A stretch of DNA of 64,000 bases from Mycobacterium paraffinicum (GCF_001907675.1 NZ_MPNT01000003.1:124001-188000), one strand, 5' to 3'; positions 34,691 through 43,472 are shown, counted from the stretch's first letter. The notes: generated from the letters alone by a model not told the origin. Translations and numbers: made by a program.

Positions 34691-35914
34691 CTAATCCGGT
34701 CGGCTCGGCGGGAACTCGGCTCGCTTCTCGATTGCCTCGCGGTAGGCATATACCCGGCCCGGGATCGTCCCGAGGACCGCGATGGTGCGGCCGCCGCGCC
34801 CGTACGCGGCAACGAACTCCCACGAGTCCGGGCCGCCCTCGACGATCTCGACGGAGTCGTAATCGGTTGGCACCCCTAGCATCTGGAGCTTGACGTCGTA
34901 TTGATCGGACCAGAAGTACGGCACGTCGTCGTATGCCTCCGCGCCCCGCGGCCCCGCCAGCAGGGTCCGTGCGGCGGCCGCACCCTGACGGCCCGCGTCG
35001 TCCCAGTGCTCGGTACGCAGGTGCCGCTCGTACAGCGGGTGCCACCAGCGCGCGACGTCACCGGCCGCAACAACCGGGACGTCCGCGGTGCTGCCCTCCG
35101 CGACACCGCAGGCGTTGCACATCACGCCGTCGTCGACACGCAATCCGGAGCCGTCCAGCCAGGCGGTGGCCGGGGTGACGCCGAGTCCGACGATGACGAG
35201 GTCCGCCGGAACCCGTGAGCCGTCGGTGAGCCGGACACCTTCCACCCGGCCGTTGCCCAAGAATCCGTCGACGCCCACGCCCACCCGCAGGTCCACACCA
35301 TGTTCACGATGGAGCTCGGCCCAGCGCGACGCCAGCTCCTCACCCAACGCGGAAAGCAAGGGGCTACCGGCTTTTTCGACCAGCACCACGTCCAAGCCCG
35401 TTGACCGGCAACTCGCGGCGACCTCGGCGCCGATGAACCCGCCGCCGACCACCACCACCCGCGGCCGCGAACTCAGCCGGTCCCGGATGGCCAGGCAGTC
35501 CTCGACCGTGCGCAGCATCAGTACCCCGTCGGGGACCGGGCCGCCCGGCCACTCGCGTGGCACCGCGCCGCTGGCGATCACCAGCCCGTCGAAAGGCACG
35601 GCGAGTTCCTCGTCGTCGTCGCGCACGTGGATGGTGCGCGAGGACATATCCAGGCTGAGAGCCGATGCGCCGCGCAAGACGCGCGCTTCCATGTCGAATT
35701 GGGGCGCCAGGTCGACGCCGGCCCGGTGCACCTTGCCGGTGAGGAACTTCTTCGACAGCGGCGGGCGATGGTACGGGGCGTGCCGCTCGGCGCCGACGAC
35801 GGTCAGCGCGCCGTCATAGCCCTCCTGCCGCAGCGTCTCCGCCGCGCGCGTGCCCGCCACGCCGGCACCGACGACGACGATCTCTTTCAGGTCTCTGTGC
35901 TGGCCGCCCGGCAT
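34691..35914 (-). CDS. FAD-dependent ferredoxin reductase
   Basis: A 407-residue NAD(P)H:ferredoxin reductase of the rhodocoxin/putidaredoxin reductase type. The FAD loop is VVVGAGVAGTRAAE (about 13-26), followed by YHRPPLSK. The NAD loop is VVVVGGGFIGAEVAA (about 152-166), followed by AAGDVARW (FAD-binding Asp) and EHWDDAGRQG. It lies three bases after the ferredoxin gene, forming an electron-transfer pair. The acceptor is probably the ferritin-like protein encoded first in this operon. Confidence 0.92.
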   Translation of the reverse strand: MPGGQHRDLKEIVVVGAGVAGTRAAETLRQEGYDGALTVVGAERHAPYHRPPLSKKFLTGKVHRAGVDLAPQFDMEARVLRGASALSLDMSSRTIHVRDDDEELAVPFDGLVIASGAVPREWPGGPVPDGVLMLRTVEDCLAIRDRLSSRPRVVVVGGGFIGAEVAASCRSTGLDVVLVEKAGSPLLSALGEELASRWAELHREHGVDLRVGVGVDGFLGNGRVEGVRLTDGSRVPADLVIVGLGVTPATAWLDGSGLRVDDGVMCNACGVAEGSTADVPVVAAGDVARWWHPLYERHLRTEHWDDAGRQGAAAARTLLAGPRGAEAYDDVPYFWSDQYDVKLQMLGVPTDYDSVEIVEGGPDSWEFVAAYGRGGRTIAVLGTIPGRVYAYREAIEKRAEFPPSRPD

Positions 35915-35917
35915 TGG

Positions 35918-36106
35918 TCAGTCCTTCACCGTGATTGCTTGCGTGGGACACGACACCTGGGCGCCAATCAGCTGCTGGCGCAACTCCTCCGGTGCCTCTT
36001 CCTGCAACACGTGCAGACCGTCCTCACGCACGTCGAACACGTCGTGGCAGATGCTCATGCACACGCCGTTGCCATCGCAGGTGTCAAGATCTACCGAAAC
36101 CTTCAT
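35918..36106 (-). CDS. [3Fe-4S]-type ferredoxin
   Basis: A 62-residue ferredoxin. Cluster ligands are Cys10, Cys16 and Cys53 (CDGNGVC and SCPTQAI). Position 13, a Cys in [4Fe-4S] proteins, is Asn, so a three-iron cluster is expected. An additional Cys20 is present. Such ferredoxins usually serve P450s, but no P450 is here. Its start overlaps the upstream gene's stop (ATGA at 36103-36106), implying coupled translation. Confidence 0.92.
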   Translation of the reverse strand: MKVSVDLDTCDGNGVCMSICHDVFDVREDGLHVLQEEAPEELRQQLIGAQVSCPTQAITVKD

Positions 36107-37068
36107 CGCGCCTTCACCTTTCGTGCTCCGTTGCCGGAAATCTCGATCCCTTGCGTTTGATCCGGTGACTTCCCTTGGGACCGCGCCCGCTCCCGGGCGG
36201 CCTTAGCCACCGGCGAATACGCCAGATAATCGATCGCCATCTGCGTGGACGCCTCGTCGTTGGGATGATGGCTAGGCCGCAGGTACCGGACGGGCGTCGT
36301 CACCATCAGCTTCCATGGGCCCGGCAATCGGTATTCGCGGGCAGCCCAGAGCCAGTCCCGCCAGCGCCACTTCCGATCGATGGTTGGGTCTTGGGCCATC
36401 AGGTAACGAGCCCCCGCGACCCACCAACCGATGAACAGCGGCGAGACGAACAACATCGAGAACGCCCTGATCAGGTAGTTCCCAGAGACGTGCTGGTACA
36501 CGTCGTACACCAGCGAACGGTGCTCGACCTCCTCGGCGCCATGCCAACGCAGCAGGTCAAGCATCATGGGGTCGGCCTTCGCGTAGTCCAGGCCCCGGTT
36601 CGTGAGCACCCACTGGCCCAACATCGCGGTGTAATGCTCCAGCGCGGCCACATCGGCCAGCCGCCGATAGAGCCACCACCGCTTCATGGCCGGCGGAAAC
36701 CACTTGGGCGGGTCACCCAGCGTCATCGACAACAGCCTGCCGAGCCGATCCGTATACGGCTTGGTCTCGATGCCCTGCTGGGCGAGGTGGTCGAGCACGA
36801 CTTGGTGCGCCCACGCATGCCAGGACTCCTGCTGGATGAACGGCTTGATCGCCGCCTCCAACTCTGGATCATCGACCAACGACGACGCCTCGAGAACGGC
36901 CTTGATGAAATGGCGCTCGCCCTCGGGGAGCAGGAGGTGCAAGACATTGATCATGTGCGTCGAGAACGGATCCTCGGGCACCCAGTGCAGCGGCGTCTCG
37001 GACCAATCGAACCGGACCATCCGGCGATACATCGGGTGTCCCTCGTGGTGAAGTTGAACCTCGGGCAT
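36103..37068 (-). CDS. PF10118-type metal-dependent hydrolase, ferritin-like
   Basis: A 321-residue protein of the family annotated metal-dependent hydrolase (PF10118). Carboxylate/His motifs are spaced as in ferritin-like di-iron proteins: EGERHF (Glu51, His53), QQESWHAWAHQ (Glu81, His84, His88), AALEHYTA and GAEEVEHRSLVYDVY. There is a hydrophobic stretch FSMLFVSPLFIGWWVAG. It leads an operon with ferredoxin and reductase, which suggests a reductant-dependent di-iron oxygenase or desaturase rather than a hydrolase; that is inference. The ATG at 37068 follows GGGAGCTTCTG. Confidence 0.82.
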   Translation of the reverse strand: MPEVQLHHEGHPMYRRMVRFDWSETPLHWVPEDPFSTHMINVLHLLLPEGERHFIKAVLEASSLVDDPELEAAIKPFIQQESWHAWAHQVVLDHLAQQGIETKPYTDRLGRLLSMTLGDPPKWFPPAMKRWWLYRRLADVAALEHYTAMLGQWVLTNRGLDYAKADPMMLDLLRWHGAEEVEHRSLVYDVYQHVSGNYLIRAFSMLFVSPLFIGWWVAGARYLMAQDPTIDRKWRWRDWLWAAREYRLPGPWKLMVTTPVRYLRPSHHPNDEASTQMAIDYLAYSPVAKAARERARSQGKSPDQTQGIEISGNGARKVKAR

Positions 37069-37159
37069 CAGAAGCTCCCTCCCGACGAGCTATGCGGGCG
37101 TCGATTCTTTGCGAACAACCGTTCACTCGGCCGCGTACCCACACGGACGGCCGGTTATG

Positions 37160-37174
37160 CGTACCGGCGGTACG
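37160..37174. promoter_or_regulatory. Inverted repeat upstream of the ferritin-like operon
   Basis: CGTACC (37160-37165) and GGTACG (37169-37174) flank GGC, about 92 bp upstream of the operon start. A second GCGTACC lies at 37133-37139. It may be an operator; no adjacent regulator gene. The rest of the 283-bp gap to 37352 shows nothing else I can support. Confidence 0.4.
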
Positions 37175-37351
37175 AGGTCTCTGAGAGTTGGCTGGCCGAG
37201 TCGACGTCCCCGACCGGCTCGCGCTGTCAGCGCTGATAGGCCCGCTGGCACTTCCAGTCAGGACTCGACACGGTCAACCGCAGACACCGATTTGATATCG
37301 ACTGCTGCGCGCCACTTATGTCGACAAAAGTCACAAATTTAACATCACGCG

Positions 37352-38161
37352 ATGCAGGATTCGTCGGTGAATGTGCGGCGGTCGCGCCCCATTCCCCGGC
37401 GCGATTTATTGCGCTACGCCATTCCGTTATCTGCACTAACGGGGTTGTATGCGGCCTCGACAAGCGTCGCCGTCGCCGTCCCCGCGCCCGCCCCTTCCAC
37501 TCCTCGACTGATCGACTTCGCCATGCGCCAAATTCCTGCGGACCAGATTCGAGCCGCCGGTTACTCCGGGGTCATCAACTACGTTTCGCTATCGCGTCCC
37601 GGCTCGTCCATGGGAGCCAAGCCGATCACGCGGCCTTACGCCGAGCAGCTGACCGCTGCTGGGCTGATGATCGTCAGCAATTACCAATACGGCAAGCCCG
37701 GCGGGTCGGCGCCGTCGGACTTCAGACGCGGGTTCGAGGGCGGCGTTGCCGATGCGCGCACCGCCTGGGAGCTGCATACCGCGGCGGGTGGTGGCCAGAG
37801 CGCCCCGATCTTCTTCAGCGTCGACGAGGACATCAATCACGACACCTGGAACAACTTGGCGCTCAAGTGGTTTCGCGGAATCAATTCGGTGCTGGGAGTG
37901 CAGCGCACCGGCGTCTACGGCGGTATCGATGTGTGCCAGTGGGCCGCCGCCGACGGCGTCATCGGAAATTCGGGCACTCCCGGCCACCGGTGGGCCTGGC
38001 AGACCAAGGCCTGGTCTCGCGGCCAGGTCGACCGCACCGCCGTTCTCTACCAACGGGTAGTGAGCACGCCGTCGAACCCTGGCCCGGTGGTCGGCGGGCT
38101 CCAGGTCGACGTCAACGACGTCCTTGCCGCGGATTGCGGCCAGTGGAACCTACATCGGTGA
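37352..38161 (+). CDS. Tat-exported DUF1906 glycoside-hydrolase-like protein (Rv2525c-like)
   Basis: A 269-residue protein. The twin-arginine signal is PRRDLLRYAIPLSAL (about 16-30), cleaved near VAVAVPAPAP. The mature domain resembles Rv2525c/DUF1906: RLIDFAMRQIPADQIRAAGY, GVINYVSLSRPG, YGKPGGSAPSDF, and IFFSVDEDINHD with acidic residues at the barrel mouth. The GLQVDVNDVL ending also matches. Rv2525c is linked to cell-wall biology and beta-lactam susceptibility in M. tuberculosis (from memory). Enzymatic activity is unproven. Confidence 0.85.
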   Translation: MQDSSVNVRRSRPIPRRDLLRYAIPLSALTGLYAASTSVAVAVPAPAPSTPRLIDFAMRQIPADQIRAAGYSGVINYVSLSRPGSSMGAKPITRPYAEQLTAAGLMIVSNYQYGKPGGSAPSDFRRGFEGGVADARTAWELHTAAGGGQSAPIFFSVDEDINHDTWNNLALKWFRGINSVLGVQRTGVYGGIDVCQWAAADGVIGNSGTPGHRWAWQTKAWSRGQVDRTAVLYQRVVSTPSNPGPVVGGLQVDVNDVLAADCGQWNLHR

Positions 38162-38200
38162 GCGAGCTCGTCACGACGAACAACTTGGCACGGCCTAACG

Positions 38201-39100
38201 TCAACCTTTCCCATGCTCACTCCATCGGGCGATTACCTGGCCGGCGAAGTCAAACATCTGGTCGAGGGTGGGAAACAGTGCGAAGGCATCCACGATCGCC
38301 TCATCAGCACCGGACTCGGTGAGGCGCTCGAGCTTGTCGGCTACCGAGTCAACGGACGTGCCCGGTTCGAGGTTGATCCGCATGGCCTTCTTCAGCGCGT
38401 CCGGATCGCGGCCCGCGTCCTTCGCCGACCGGCGCGCAATCGACCACAAGTGGTCGGTGACCTCGTCCTGCAGCCCCTCGACCCCGAGCCAGCCGGTGCC
38501 ACTGCGGCCGACCCGCCGCATCGCGGCCTCGCTAACACCACCGATCCAGATAGGCGGACCACCGGCCTGGACCGGGCGCAAGTCGGCATGGACCGGGGGC
38601 AGCGAGAAGAACTCGCTGTTCCAGGACACCGGGGTCGTCGTCCACCACTCGTGCAGGAACGCCAGCAGGTCATCGAGCATCCGCCCGCGCCGGCTCCAGT
38701 CCGCGCTGCGGGCGATGTCGTGCTCGTCCTTCATCCAACCGATTCCCACGCCAACGTCGAGGCGGCCTTCGCTGAGCACGTCGAGCGTGGTCAGCAGCCG
38801 GGCCAGGTGGACCGGCTCGTAGTAGAACGTGCTGAGCGTGCTGGCGTTGAGCCGTACCCGGCTGGTCGCGGCCGCGGCGACGGTCCAGAGCAGCACCGGG
38901 TCGAGGTAGCGGGTCATCTGCGGCGGGTACGGCTGTTCTTTGCCCGGGTAGGTGCTGTGCATGTCGACCGGCGTGACCAGGCGATCGCCCACCCATAGCG
39001 TGTCGTAGCCAAGGTCCTCGAGCCCGCGGCAGAACGTGCTCAGGCCTGCGGCGCTGCCGATAGCGGGCCCGACGATGGGAAGTGCGAAACCAAGCTTCAT
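38201..39100 (-). CDS. F420-dependent LLM-class oxidoreductase
   Basis: A 299-residue luciferase-like TIM barrel. It has MKLGFALPIVGPAIG at the start, LGYDTLWVGDRLVTPVD, LLTTLDVLSEGRLDVGVGIG (in part) and PPIWIGGVSEAAMRRVGR. The start is the ATG at 39100 with AGGAATCCGCG before it. A typical mycobacterial F420-type protein of unknown substrate, 81 bp from the F420/NADP reductase-like gene on the same strand, so the two may share a promoter and cofactor. Confidence 0.87.
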   Translation of the reverse strand: MKLGFALPIVGPAIGSAAGLSTFCRGLEDLGYDTLWVGDRLVTPVDMHSTYPGKEQPYPPQMTRYLDPVLLWTVAAAATSRVRLNASTLSTFYYEPVHLARLLTTLDVLSEGRLDVGVGIGWMKDEHDIARSADWSRRGRMLDDLLAFLHEWWTTTPVSWNSEFFSLPPVHADLRPVQAGGPPIWIGGVSEAAMRRVGRSGTGWLGVEGLQDEVTDHLWSIARRSAKDAGRDPDALKKAMRINLEPGTSVDSVADKLERLTESGADEAIVDAFALFPTLDQMFDFAGQVIARWSEHGKG

Positions 39101-39181
39101 CGCGGATTCCTTTCGATGATCTATCAACCATTATTTGGGGCCGCGGCGCCCCTCTTCGTTCACTTCTCGGACCCAGGCGGC

Positions 39182-39805
39182 TCAGCCGGGAACGGCCGCG
39201 CCGAGGGCGAAGTCGAAGTTCCCAACCCCATGGCGGGCGAGACCCATCACGACCAGGCCCGTTCCTTCCAGCCAGTGCGCCATGTGCAAGTCACCGACGT
39301 CGAGCGGGCGCAGCCCGAGGCTCTCGATGAACTCCGTGACGGCCGCCTTGGCCCGCGGGGCGTCACCGGCGATGAAGACGTCGAGCGGCCGGCCCTTTGC
39401 CAGGACGACGCCGAAGACGGTGTTGAACGCCTTCACCACGTGGGCGCTGGCCGGGGCCGCCTTGGCGACTTCCTGCGCGATCGACGTGTCCTCGGGTATG
39501 GCCAGCCCGTCGGCCGCGGCATTGAAGGGGTTGCTGATGTCGACGATGACCTTGCCCGCGAGGGCGTCTCCGTATTGGGCGACGACCGGAACGACGTTGG
39601 CGTACAACAGGGCCACGACGACGATGTCCCCGGCCGGCACGGCGCCGAACTCTCCCGTCGTGGTACTACCGCCGAGCGCCTTGGCCAGGTCGGCGGCCTT
39701 GGCCGGGTCACGGCCGATGACCTCGACGGCGTTGCCGCCCGCTACCGCCAGCGCGCCGATGGCGCGGGCCATGTTGCCGGTGCCGATGATGCTGATGCTG
39801 CTCAT
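39182..39805 (-). CDS. F420:NADP oxidoreductase-like dinucleotide-binding protein
   Basis: A 207-residue Rossmann protein of the NADP oxidoreductase coenzyme F420-dependent family. The NADP loop is SIIGTGNMARAIG (about 4-16), with IGRDP favouring NADPH. VVVALLYANVVPVV, VDISNPFNAAADG and KAFNTVFG are family features. It could reduce F420 or act on another substrate. The divergent MarR gene with two palindromes between probably controls it. Confidence 0.85.
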   Translation of the reverse strand: MSSISIIGTGNMARAIGALAVAGGNAVEVIGRDPAKAADLAKALGGSTTTGEFGAVPAGDIVVVALLYANVVPVVAQYGDALAGKVIVDISNPFNAAADGLAIPEDTSIAQEVAKAAPASAHVVKAFNTVFGVVLAKGRPLDVFIAGDAPRAKAAVTEFIESLGLRPLDVGDLHMAHWLEGTGLVVMGLARHGVGNFDFALGAAVPG

Positions 39806-39829
39806 GAGGTGTCCTTACTGACGATCGAA

Positions 39830-39849
39830 AAGGTTGACTCCTCAACCTT
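39830..39849. promoter_or_regulatory. MarR operator 1
   Basis: AAGGTTGA (39830-39837), spacer CTCC, TCAACCTT (39842-39849): perfect 8-bp dyad in the 90-bp gap between the F420/NADP reductase-like gene and the divergent MarR gene. Core GTTGA-N4-TCAAC. Confidence 0.8.
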
Positions 39850-39860
39850 AAGGAGTGTTT

Positions 39861-39874
39861 GTTGATGCGTCAAC
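39861..39874. promoter_or_regulatory. MarR operator 2
   Basis: GTTGA (39861-39865), TGCG, TCAAC (39870-39874): same half-site and spacer as operator 1, with centres 28 bp apart and 22 bp before the MarR start. Two matching sites point to cooperative autoregulation. Confidence 0.8.
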
Positions 39875-39895
39875 CAATCGCTAAGATGGACGCCG

Positions 39896-40360
39896 ATGGA
39901 ACCGAACTGGCTGACCCCGCGTGAAGACCGCGCCTGGCGGGCGTTCAAGCACGCGCATCACCAGCTCGGCGTGCACCTGAGCCGGGGCCTGCAGAAATCG
40001 GGCCTTTCCGCGGCCGACTACGAGATCCTGGCGGTGCTCTCGGAGCACGAGGGGGACCGCATGCCCGCGCACGACCTGTGCAACACGCTGGGCTGGGAGA
40101 AGAGCCGGGTCTCCCACCAGGTGCGGCGCATGCAGAAGGACGGGCTGATCTGCCGCGAGCCCAACCCCGACGACGCCCGCAGCACCATGGTCTGCCTGCT
40201 GCCGGCCGGCCGCGCCGCCATCGAGAAGGCGGCGCCCCGGCACGTGGAAGACGTCCGCCGGAAATTCATCGATCTGCTTTCCCCGGCCGAGCTCGACATG
40301 CTCGCCGCCCTCAACGAACGAGTCCTGCACCACCTGGCCAAAGAGGATGACTCCCCCTAG
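39896..40360 (+). CDS. MarR-family transcriptional regulator
   Basis: A 154-residue winged-helix protein. The HTH is at about 58-85 (MPAHDLCNTLGWEKSRVSHQ) and the wing around REPNPDDARSTMVCLLPAG. The start is ATG 39896. It is divergent from the F420/NADP reductase-like gene and the LLM gene, with two matching palindromes between, so it likely represses both directions. The inducing ligand is unknown. Confidence 0.9.
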   Translation: MEPNWLTPREDRAWRAFKHAHHQLGVHLSRGLQKSGLSAADYEILAVLSEHEGDRMPAHDLCNTLGWEKSRVSHQVRRMQKDGLICREPNPDDARSTMVCLLPAGRAAIEKAAPRHVEDVRRKFIDLLSPAELDMLAALNERVLHHLAKEDDSP

Positions 40361-41128
40361 CTAGAAAGCCACAGCGAGCTCTTGGCGAGTCAATCTGCGC
40401 ACACCCCAGAAGTAGGTGACGAGGGGCATGGTGCACCACAACAGGTTCAGGACCACGAACTTGATCCACATCTCGAGCGGGCTTGTCATGCTTTGCATAT
40501 TGTTCGCGATCTCCACGCCGAAATAGACCGCCGGCAACGTGACCTCCACGATCATTCCGCCCATGATGAAGGAAAGTTGAGTGCTGGTGAAGCGCTTACC
40601 ATTTCGGAAGAACTGCACCATCGCATACGCTTCGAACAGACCGATGAAGAACGCGATCCACTCAAGGACCACGATGAGCGGGTCACCGTTCAAATAGCGT
40701 GCGTCCCCGCCTAGCAGGATGGGCGACCACATGTAGCTCCAGAGCGCGCCGCTTTCAACGCCTGCTCGGATCTGATCGAAGAACAGAAGCCACGGGAGCT
40801 CCCAGATGAATCGTGGCGTCAGGGCGATGAATACCCACACAATCACCATCGCACCGAGCCGTTGCGATCTCGTCCAATCGCGTTGTCCCGGAAGGGGCAA
40901 CCACGGAAGCGCAAGCGCGGTCACGAAGCAGCCGACGACAAAGATCACCAGCGTCGTGGATGCGACGACATGCGACACCCCGGCATGGAATTCGAGGTAC
41001 CAGAAGACAACATGGATGACGAAGAAGAACGCCAGGATGCCGAAGAGGGATTTTTGCAGTGAGGAAAGCCCGCGCGTCGTCGACGAATCGCGTTTGCCAT
41101 CCTGAGGGATCGTCTCCGTCATCGTCAT
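40361..41128 (-). CDS. Multi-pass membrane protein of unknown function
   Basis: A 255-residue integral membrane protein from the ATG at 41128 (ATG 41122 possible). There are about six helices: GILAFFFVIHVVFWYLEF, TTLVIFVVGCFVTALAL, MVIVWVFIALTPRFIWELPW, IVVLEWIAFFIGLFEAYAMV, a segment around MIVEVTLPAVYFGVEIAN, and VLNLLWCTMPLVTYFWGV. Conserved-looking Glu, Trp and Asn within helices are reminiscent of emopamil-binding/EXPERA sterol isomerase-like proteins, but this is only a resemblance. It is divergent from a TetR regulator with a palindrome between. Confidence 0.7.
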   Translation of the reverse strand: MTMTETIPQDGKRDSSTTRGLSSLQKSLFGILAFFFVIHVVFWYLEFHAGVSHVVASTTLVIFVVGCFVTALALPWLPLPGQRDWTRSQRLGAMVIVWVFIALTPRFIWELPWLLFFDQIRAGVESGALWSYMWSPILLGGDARYLNGDPLIVVLEWIAFFIGLFEAYAMVQFFRNGKRFTSTQLSFIMGGMIVEVTLPAVYFGVEIANNMQSMTSPLEMWIKFVVLNLLWCTMPLVTYFWGVRRLTRQELAVAF

Positions 41129-41277
41129 ACCTCCATGTACGTGGCGGAGTGGCCTGCCGGAGGCGAACTCCGCGAGGCTCCACTGACAGCAGTCACATTC
41201 GGTAACACGTGCCGACGGACCCATCGCTTCAGCTGAAGACTGACGTTTGGGTCAAGCACTAGCCGCGCCTTTGCTAG

Positions 41278-41293
41278 CATGGCATATGCCATG
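41278..41293. promoter_or_regulatory. TetR operator candidate
   Basis: CATGGCATATGCCATG is a perfect 16-bp palindrome between the membrane-protein gene and the tetR gene. An extra half-site, ATGGCA, follows at 41299-41304. Otherwise this 280-bp gap shows nothing I can support. Confidence 0.75.
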
Positions 41294-41408
41294 TTTGAAT
41301 GGCAAGGATAAAGATCCGCATCGGCAGCACGCGTGCGCGACCAGTCGGCGCACACCGGTGTCATAAGGTGCTACGGATGAGGCGACACGCTAGGCGGGGC
41401 GCGCGGCA

Positions 41409-42005
41409 ATGAGTGGGCGCAGGAGTCCCGACCGTCCCCCCACGGGTCGCCGTGAACGTGGTGATCGCACTCGTGAACGCCTCATCGACGAGACGGTCCG
41501 TTGCATCCGCGAAGAAGGATTCTCGGCCGCGAGCGCACGACATATCATCGACCGCGCCGGGGTGACGTGGGGTGTCATCCAACACCACTTCGGCGACCGT
41601 GACGGCCTGCTGATCGCAGTCATCGACGACGCGGTCGATCGCCTGGTCGCCTCGCTCGAAGCCTTGTCCGACCCAACTCAACCGATCGACACCACCGACT
41701 TGGTGCGGGGCGCATGGGAAGCGTTCGCCAACCCCAAAGCGATGGCCGGTCTAGAGATCCTCATATCGACCAAAGAGCTGCGTTCCGGACTCGACAGCCG
41801 GCACATGGAGCGACTCGGCGCAGCTCTCGCTCGTCTGACCCAGCGCTTGCAAACCAGTCATGGCGGCCAGAACGCGGTGGCCATCGGCATGCTGCTGTGG
41901 ACGACTCCTGTCGCGATGATGATCGCCGAAATGTTCGCCACACTGCCACTCGAAGTCGGCGAGGCCCAACGGGCGATCATCGACCTGATCGATCGCCAAC
42001 CCTGA
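41409..42005 (+). CDS. TetR/AcrR-family transcriptional regulator
   Basis: A 198-residue regulator. The basic N-terminal arm is followed by the HTH at about 22-68 (RERLIDETVRCIREEGFSAA, then IIDRAGVTWGVIQHHFGDRD). The C-terminal ligand domain ends FATLPLEVGEAQRAIIDLID. ATG 41409 is the start. It likely controls the divergent membrane-protein gene through the palindrome at 41278-41293; the ligand is unknown. Confidence 0.9.
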   Translation: MSGRRSPDRPPTGRRERGDRTRERLIDETVRCIREEGFSAASARHIIDRAGVTWGVIQHHFGDRDGLLIAVIDDAVDRLVASLEALSDPTQPIDTTDLVRGAWEAFANPKAMAGLEILISTKELRSGLDSRHMERLGAALARLTQRLQTSHGGQNAVAIGMLLWTTPVAMMIAEMFATLPLEVGEAQRAIIDLIDRQP

Positions 42006-42078
42006 CGCACCCAATCCGCCGGGTCGCCGTCATACGTAGCTTCTGGACCCACCGGTAATCCGCGCGCGAGCCAAGCGT

Positions 42079-42151
42079 GGTGGAGCTAAGGGGACTCGAA
42101 CCCCTGACCCCCACACTGCCAGTGTGGTGCGCTACCAGCTGCGCCATAGCC
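42079..42151 (-). tRNA. tRNA-Ala (anticodon GGC)
   Basis: On the minus strand the 73-nt cloverleaf begins GGGGCTATGGCGCAG and ends TTCGAGTCCCCTTAGCTCCA. The acceptor stem GGGGCTA pairs with TAGCTCC (one G-U). The anticodon arm CCACA-CTGGCAG-TGTGG places GGC at the anticodon, decoding GCC/GCU alanine. The T-loop is GGTTCGAGTCC. CCA is not encoded. No duplicated tRNA 3' end or integrase is seen nearby, so it does not look like a used attachment site. Confidence 0.96.
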
Positions 42152-42206
42152 CCAAGTCGTGCCAGTCGAAGCTACACCAACCGCCACCCTGGTTCAAAGC
42201 TGCTGT

Positions 42207-43472
42207 TCAGGCCGCCTCGCCGTCGGACTCGGGCTCCGCCAAGCCGTGCTCCGGATGGATCACCGTCCGCGTTTCCGGCGCCAGCACCCAGCCGAAGCCG
42301 GCGATCAGCAGCACGATCCCGCTGATCCCGAAACCCCAGCCGAAGCTCAGCTTCTCGGCGGCCCAACCGACGGTGACGGATCCGACGATGGCTCCCAGGT
42401 CGGACAGCATCTGGACCGCCGCCACCGGAATGCCCGCGCGCGCCTCGCTGCCGAGGATGTCGGCCACCGCGGCCTGCATCGGCGACATGAAGATGCCCGT
42501 CGTCGCGCCGGATATGGCCGCGGCCACCATGAACGCCGGCAACGTCGACGCGACCCCCAGCGCGGCGGTCGCCACGCCGGACGTCGCCAGTCCGACGATC
42601 AACAACGTGCGCCGCCCCATCCGGTCGGACAGATAGCCGCTGGGAATGACGGCGACGGCGTTCCCGGCCGCGAAGGCCGCCAGCGAAGCTCCGATGACGC
42701 CAACACTCTCGCCCATGACGTCGGCGAGGAACAGCGGCACCAGCGCGATCCGCAGACCGAACGCCGCCCAGCCGGTCGCGAAATTGGACAGCAGCACCGA
42801 CCAGTACGCGCGGAAGCGCAGCGCCTGCCGCATCGTCACCGTCGACCGTGTCGGCGGCGGGGGCGCGGCCAGCTCCGAGTTCCGCAGGCCGTAGAACAGC
42901 GCCACCACCACCCCGAGCATGGCGACGCCGTACACGATGAACGGAGCGGTCAGCCCCCACCCCGCCGTCAGGCCGCCGATCGCCGGCCCGCCGACGGCGC
43001 CGATCATGAACGACGTCGTGAACATGCCCGCGATCCGTCCGCGGGCGTCCGGCGGGCTGATATGGATCATCAGTCCCAGTGCCGAGACGTAAAACATCGT
43101 CGAGCCGATGCCGCTGACGGCACGGAAGAGCAATAGCTGCCAATAGGCCTGCGAGTACGCGCACGCGATCGTGGACAGGGCGACGATCAGCAAACCACCG
43201 AGGTAAATTCGCCGCTCACCCAACCGCTGCACCAGCACGCCGCTGACCGGCGCGAAACACAGCCGACTCAACGAAAAGACGGTGACCAAGAAAGTCACCG
43301 CCTTGATGCTCACCCCGAAGGTATGGGCGAAAGCGGGCATCGCCGGCGAAACGACCCCATAGCCCAGTGCGACCATCACATTCGCCCAGCTTAGGATCCA
43401 AACTTCGCGCGGCAGCCGGCTCGACCGGGTGCCGCGTCCCCCCGAACGGGCGAGGCGGAGGGAAATGGTCAC
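42207..43472 (-). CDS. Major facilitator superfamily transporter
   Basis: A 421-residue, 12-helix MFS protein. The loop 2-3 motif is [17 protein letters not shown] and the loop 8-9 counterpart [16 protein letters not shown]. Helix 5 has [12 protein letters not shown], as in drug:H+ antiporters. It begins with GTG at 43472, overlapping the pgmA stop by four bases (GTGA), so it is probably translationally coupled to pgmA on the minus strand. The substrate is unknown. Confidence 0.9.
   Translation of the reverse strand: MTISLRLARSGGRGTRSSRLPREVWILSWANVMVALGYGVVSPAMPAFAHTFGVSIKAVTFLVTVFSLSRLCFAPVSGVLVQRLGERRIYLGGLLIVALSTIACAYSQAYWQLLLFRAVSGIGSTMFYVSALGLMIHISPPDARGRIAGMFTTSFMIGAVGGPAIGGLTAGWGLTAPFIVYGVAMLGVVVALFYGLRNSELAAPPPPTRSTVTMRQALRFRAYWSVLLSNFATGWAAFGLRIALVPLFLADVMGESVGVIGASLAAFAAGNAVAVIPSGYLSDRMGRRTLLIVGLATSGVATAALGVASTLPAFMVAAAISGATTGIFMSPMQAAVADILGSEARAGIPVAAVQMLSDLGAIVGSVTVGWAAEKLSFGWGFGISGIVLLIAGFGWVLAPETRTVIHPEHGLAEPESDGEAA

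Noticed and set aside
42079..42151. tRNA-Ala as an integration site for a mobile island
   Set aside because: No integrase, no duplicated tRNA 3' end, and neighbours on both sides look chromosomal.
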